Shown here piece after piece: positions 60,577 through 64,000 of a stretch of 64,000 nt of DNA; the first letter of the stretch is position 1, and every line of letters begins with the position of its first letter. This stretch comes from Viscum album (Eukaryota; Streptophyta; Magnoliopsida; Santalales; Viscaceae): NCBI GenBank assembly GCA_963277665.1, contig OY728120.1, positions 426,070,138 to 426,134,137 of the forward strand. The letters run 5' to 3'. Made by a program: the position numbers and the translations under genes. The notes beneath the pieces are model-generated. The model was not told the origin of the DNA. It saw only the letters and a program-made list of their open reading frames with translations, and ran no database searches.

Positions 60577-62606
60577 GTAATGATTTTTTCATAACCACCT
60601 TTAATATTTGGTTATAAATTATAATTAATTTACAAAATTAATATAATTTCATGATTAAAATTATACAAATGATATAATCAGGATCCATTTTACCATATTC
60701 AACCTTCAAAAGTCATTTTGGACTTATGAACCAAATATCCTAAAAAATCCATGGTAAACATTATTTTTCAATTGATTAAGTATGAAATGATAATAATTTA
60801 AATAAAAGTAATAATAAATATTAAAAAGTGTATTAATAAAATAATTAATTAACATAATTTTATTATTGTAGAAGATAAATTACATATGCAACAAGTCATA
60901 CTCAATACAAGTGATATTTTATATGAAAAAACTAGTTTCTAAAATTTCTTGAATATTTCTTTATAATATTTTTATTCCATGTACATATTGTTTTATGAAT
61001 TTATAAATAATTAAATAAATGAGTTAAAAATAAAAACTACCTCTAATTTAGAATTAATAAATTGTTTTTCAAAATAAATCTTCTTACATATTTTATACAG
61101 AATGTTTGACTTTCTTTACAAAGTATAAAAAGATTTTTTTTAATCTATATTGAATTAATGTAATTTATTACCATCATGAATGTTATTTTTAAATAATTTT
61201 CCACTGTATTTTCTCATATTTTTTAAATAATATCCTATTTCCAATTTTTATGATATGTTTTTAAATATTTTTCCATGAAAATGGATTTTTTCCTTACTTT
61301 TATATGAATCTTGAATGTTCTTTTAAATATGTGTTAAATGGGACTTTTTTTGAGATTTAATAATGAAAAAATATATTTTTTATTAATTTTATGGTTTGTG
61401 TATACTTTTTATGATGACATGTGATCTCTGAATAACTCCCAAATGAATTGGGTGATGGTTATGTTATCTGGAAAATTATGTTAAAATTGACCGAGTATGT
61501 TATTCCATTTATAAGGTTTATTGTAAAGGTTCCATGAAGATGATGTATGATAGAACATACATGAGTTTTTTATTATACCTAATGAGTTTTCATGGAAATA
61601 TTTTTATTTCAAAGGCTAATCTAATGAATTTTTTAAAAGTAATTATTTTTCCCTATAAGGGTAAAAATATATGTTTTTTAGAAATTTATTTTCCTAGGTT
61701 CTCATGTTTTCTAATAAACCCTCATGATTATGATTTTTTATTTATGATTTCATATAATGTATTTTAATAAAATATTTCAGTCATAAAATTGATTTTATAT
61801 GAATATTAATGATTATTTTAGTTCAATATTTATTATGTTAAAAGAAAAATATCTTATATGATATCATAGTTTTGAAGTATAAAAAAATATTAGTTTCCTC
61901 TTTTTTTATATAACTTACATGTCATTTTGTGACCATAAAGAATTTTTAAATGTTTTTCTCTTGTTTAATGGATGAGTCAGAAGAATGATTATGTCGGGTT
62001 TAAAATCATGAATATTTTTCATGAAAAGAAAACATGTTTCATTTTATAAATATTTTATTATGAAAAAATGGATACTAAGTGGAAGTTTCCACTTTTAAAT
62101 GTTTAGTTTTATTATGTAAGATTTATAACCTAATCCACTAAAACTATAAACCTGATAAGGTCCTCTGGTATTCATGAAAATTAATTCTTTATTTAAAACA
62201 TAAGATTATGTAATGTTTAATTGTGGGATCTTTATATTTGGTATTGGAGAATGTTTTTAGATAAATTTTGAGTTTAGGTTAATATTAATAGAATACACAT
62301 AAATGATTATAATTTATGGTTATGTTGAAAAGATCTGAATTTTCATATTACCATATTGATTCTCCTAAATTGTGTCTTTTCATAATGGTTTTCTATAGAG
62401 AAAATAGGAAATTTGAAGTAGGAAGTCACCAAGAGGATAATATCCTTCCATATTGGTAACTCTAAATGGTTGAAATTAGAAAAAAATAGTTTTTTATTGT
62501 TATATATCAGTTAACATAGGCTATAAATTGTTTTAGTATCTATACAACAGAGAAACCAAGTTCACCATATTGTAATATGTATGTTGTATATAATTTCTAG
62601 AAACAA

Positions 62607-62940
62607 CCTCTAGAAATTAGTGGATCATATAACCTTATGACAGTTTATGGTTGGGTTGAGTCCTTGGATAAGATATTTAAAGTCATGGGTTGTTCAAATC
62701 ATCAAAACATAACTCTGGTTTATTATCATTTTTAAAGTGGGGTTGATAAGTGGTGGAAAATGATTTTGAATATGAGAAAAAGAGAAGAAATTTATGCTTA
62801 TGATTGTGTTGAATTTGCAATTTTTTCCTTGATAATTATTTTACTACAATTTTTGGAATTATAATAAATTTTTTATGAAATTGAGTTATAAGGATTAATA
62901 TTTATTAGCTACAAATAAATAAAAAATCACTCAATTAGAA
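62607..62940 (+). pseudogene. gag: gag core remnant of right-edge chromovirus
   Basis: The + frame from 62607 reads PLEISGSYNLMTVYGWVESL, DKIFKVMGCSNHQNITLVYY, a stop, then GVDKWWKMILNMRKREEIYA and DCVEFA. This aligns with element 1 gag (PPSFSGSTDPLVAEQWISTT, ENIFSVLQCSENDKVILVVY, DADQWWNLI). The WW signature is kept. It degrades after about 62850. Confidence 0.85.
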
Positions 62941-63656
62941 GGGTTGATGGTTCTTACGTTTGTCTCACATGCTGTTGTGGACTTAGTTTTCTCAACCCCT
63001 TCTATAGATTCTAGTTCTATCACTACTACCCATGTTAGTCTACTGTGATGGTTCACAGGAGGCTTTGGGTCATGCTGGTTAAGCAGCCGATGAGGTTCTA
63101 GAAGGTGTGTTCTGTATTGGCTCATCATCATCTTCTTCTTCTTCTGGGATTCTCATGTTGTTTCTCTTAGATTTGGTGTTTTTTATAGAATGTTGATTTG
63201 TGTAGTGTTTACGTCAATTTTCGTGTCTATGGAGTGATTTACTCTTTAGGTTTATTTGTAATTTATTTATGGTTTTGATGATTTTTATTATGAAGTGTTG
63301 ATGAGGGTGAAGTGATGAAATTTTCGGTGGTTGTTTTTTTGGAAGCTCTATCTGGTTTCCAAGATTTTTTTGGAGTGTTGACGACGAGGTTGAAGCGGTA
63401 ACATTGAGGGTGGTCTCTATGTTGGATGATATGGTGGTATGATTTCTTATGGGTATCTTCGATGATGTACTGACATTAGGGGGCATGTCTCAGGGAATCT
63501 CACAACTCGAGTTGGGATTTCCATATATGTTTTTAATTTTGAATTTTGGTTGTGGTTTCTTGTTTTAGAATTTGGAATTTTGGTTGTAGTTTGGTTCGAA
63601 TCTAGTTGAATATGAGGTTCCCACCTACCCATAAAGTTGATTTTGAAAAATATCAA
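62941..63656. other. Less AT-rich segment interrupting gag; unassigned
   Basis: Between gag core and zinc knuckle lie about 700 bp, against about 300 bp in element 1. Minus-strand frames at 62931-63131, 63214-63486 and 63447-63656 are Ser/Thr/Pro/Asn-rich; one stretch reads RIPEEEEDDDEPI. The + strand is stop-rich after 63048. This could be an inserted foreign fragment or a long variable gag linker. Confidence 0.4.
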
Positions 63657-63674
63657 AAAATGGATTTGGAAGAT

Positions 63675-63720
63675 TCATTAATTGCAACAATATGGGTCAT
63701 TATGTGAGTATACATTTGAA
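63675..63720 (+). pseudogene. CCHC zinc-knuckle remnant
   Basis: FINCNNMGHYVSIHL aligns with CFKCKEMGHYANKC of element 1. The MGHY core is identical, but the first and last Cys are lost. Confidence 0.65.
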
Positions 63721-63814
63721 GATAATAATAAGGGATAGAAATTGTTATAATCACAACTAAAAAGGTCTGGTGATATTTATTTTGACTAATTAAGCATATG
63801 TTGGACCATCCAAT

Positions 63815-63955
63815 CATGTGGTTTTAAGTACATTACTTTTTTATTCAAATTATTTCAATGTCTTGTTTGATTTGGAGTCTAAAAAATCATTTATTTCTAA
63901 AAAAAAGATAAATTTCAAATTTAACATCAAGAAATAAAGCCAAATTTTTTGGTAA
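63815..63955 (+). pseudogene. Aspartic protease remnant
   Basis: The + frame reads LSTLLFYSNYFNVLFDLESK then KSFISKK, aligning with element 1 LTIQSKVENVLFDSGSTHSF. The catalytic triplet D-S-G is now D-L-E. Followed by decayed sequence to the window edge. Confidence 0.75.
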
Positions 63956-64000
63956 TATATCAAGGGTAGTATTAAAGTAAAAAATAAATTATAGGAATAT

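Larger units (their letters stand above)
59590..62504 (+). repeat. 5' LTR of right-edge chromovirus (supported portion)
   Basis: TATAAAAGGACACCCCTCTT (59823 on) parallels TATAAAAGGGCACCTCCTCC of element 1. AACTCCCAAATGAATTGGGT at about 61433 parallels CTCCCTCCAATGCATTGGGT at about 2876. It appears to end GTTATA at 62499-62504, followed by a decayed TATCAG primer-site remnant. Divergence from element 1 is too high to align by eye throughout. Confidence 0.65.
58401..64000 (+). mobile_element. Old chromovirus related to element 1, truncated by window edge
   Basis: Decayed LTR sequence with the same layout as element 1 (TATA block, GTACGTAC-type repeats, AACTCCCAAATGAATTGGGT downstream), followed by remnants of gag, zinc knuckle and protease in the right order. 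The left LTR edge is not resolved; about 58.4 kb is an estimate from the U3 length of element 1. The element continues past 64000. Confidence 0.75.

Overview
This window is AT-rich plant nuclear DNA, almost certainly flowering-plant intergenic heterochromatin. It is a stack of decayed transposable elements and tandem repeats. I see no intact cellular protein gene, tRNA, rRNA, CRISPR array or prokaryotic signal. The plant assignment rests on element types: Ty3/gypsy chromoviruses (Tekay/Del-like) with an initiator-Met-type primer site, an Athila-type Ty3/gypsy element with a tRNA-Asp-type primer site, a CACTA (En/Spm) transposon with TNP2/DUF4218, Ptta-like and Ulp1-like genes, and a plant mobile domain (MAIN/MAIL-like) relic. 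The genus cannot be told.

Layout. (1) 1-11857: a chromodomain Ty3/gypsy element on the + strand. Its 5' LTR is cut by the window edge (133 bp missing). It has one gag-pol frame at 3715-8195 with 14 in-frame stops, one frameshift and two lost integrase catalytic residues, and a full 3.6-kb 3' LTR. (2) 11858-13213: spacer with a small CACTA-end-like fragment and the left part of a (TATG)n microsatellite. (3) 13214-22877: a second chromovirus on the minus strand, flanked by perfect TATAT duplications. Its pol is deleted from reverse transcriptase straight to the integrase C-terminus. (4) 22878-25340: the rest of the (TATG)n microsatellite, then about four AT-rich units of about 410 bp. (5) 25342-37527: a 12.2-kb CACTA transposon with three degenerate genes, subterminal repeats at both ends and, near its right end, a very regular ~178-bp tandem array of about 16 units. 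(6) 37528-47265: AT-rich spacer with a plant-mobile-domain relic on the minus strand at about 43.9-45.2 kb. (7) 47266-57831: a complete but dead Athila-type element with 1.6-kb LTRs and near-perfect target duplications (TGCGG/TGCAG). (8) 57837-64000: an older, very degraded relative of element 1 on the + strand. Its LTR, gag core, zinc knuckle and protease remnants run off the right edge.

Order of events, from sequence: the deleted chromovirus landed inside the (TATG)n tract. The leftmost chromovirus LTRs differ by roughly 6% in two hand-aligned 240-bp blocks. The Athila LTRs differ by roughly 10% over about 215 bp, so Athila looks older if rates are equal. The minus-strand chromovirus and the right-edge relative look older still.

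The signals most worth a second look are the ~178-bp array inside the CACTA element and a GC-rich GTACGTAC-centred motif, repeated about every 188 bp in the LTR leader of element 1 and still visible three times in the decayed right-edge relative.
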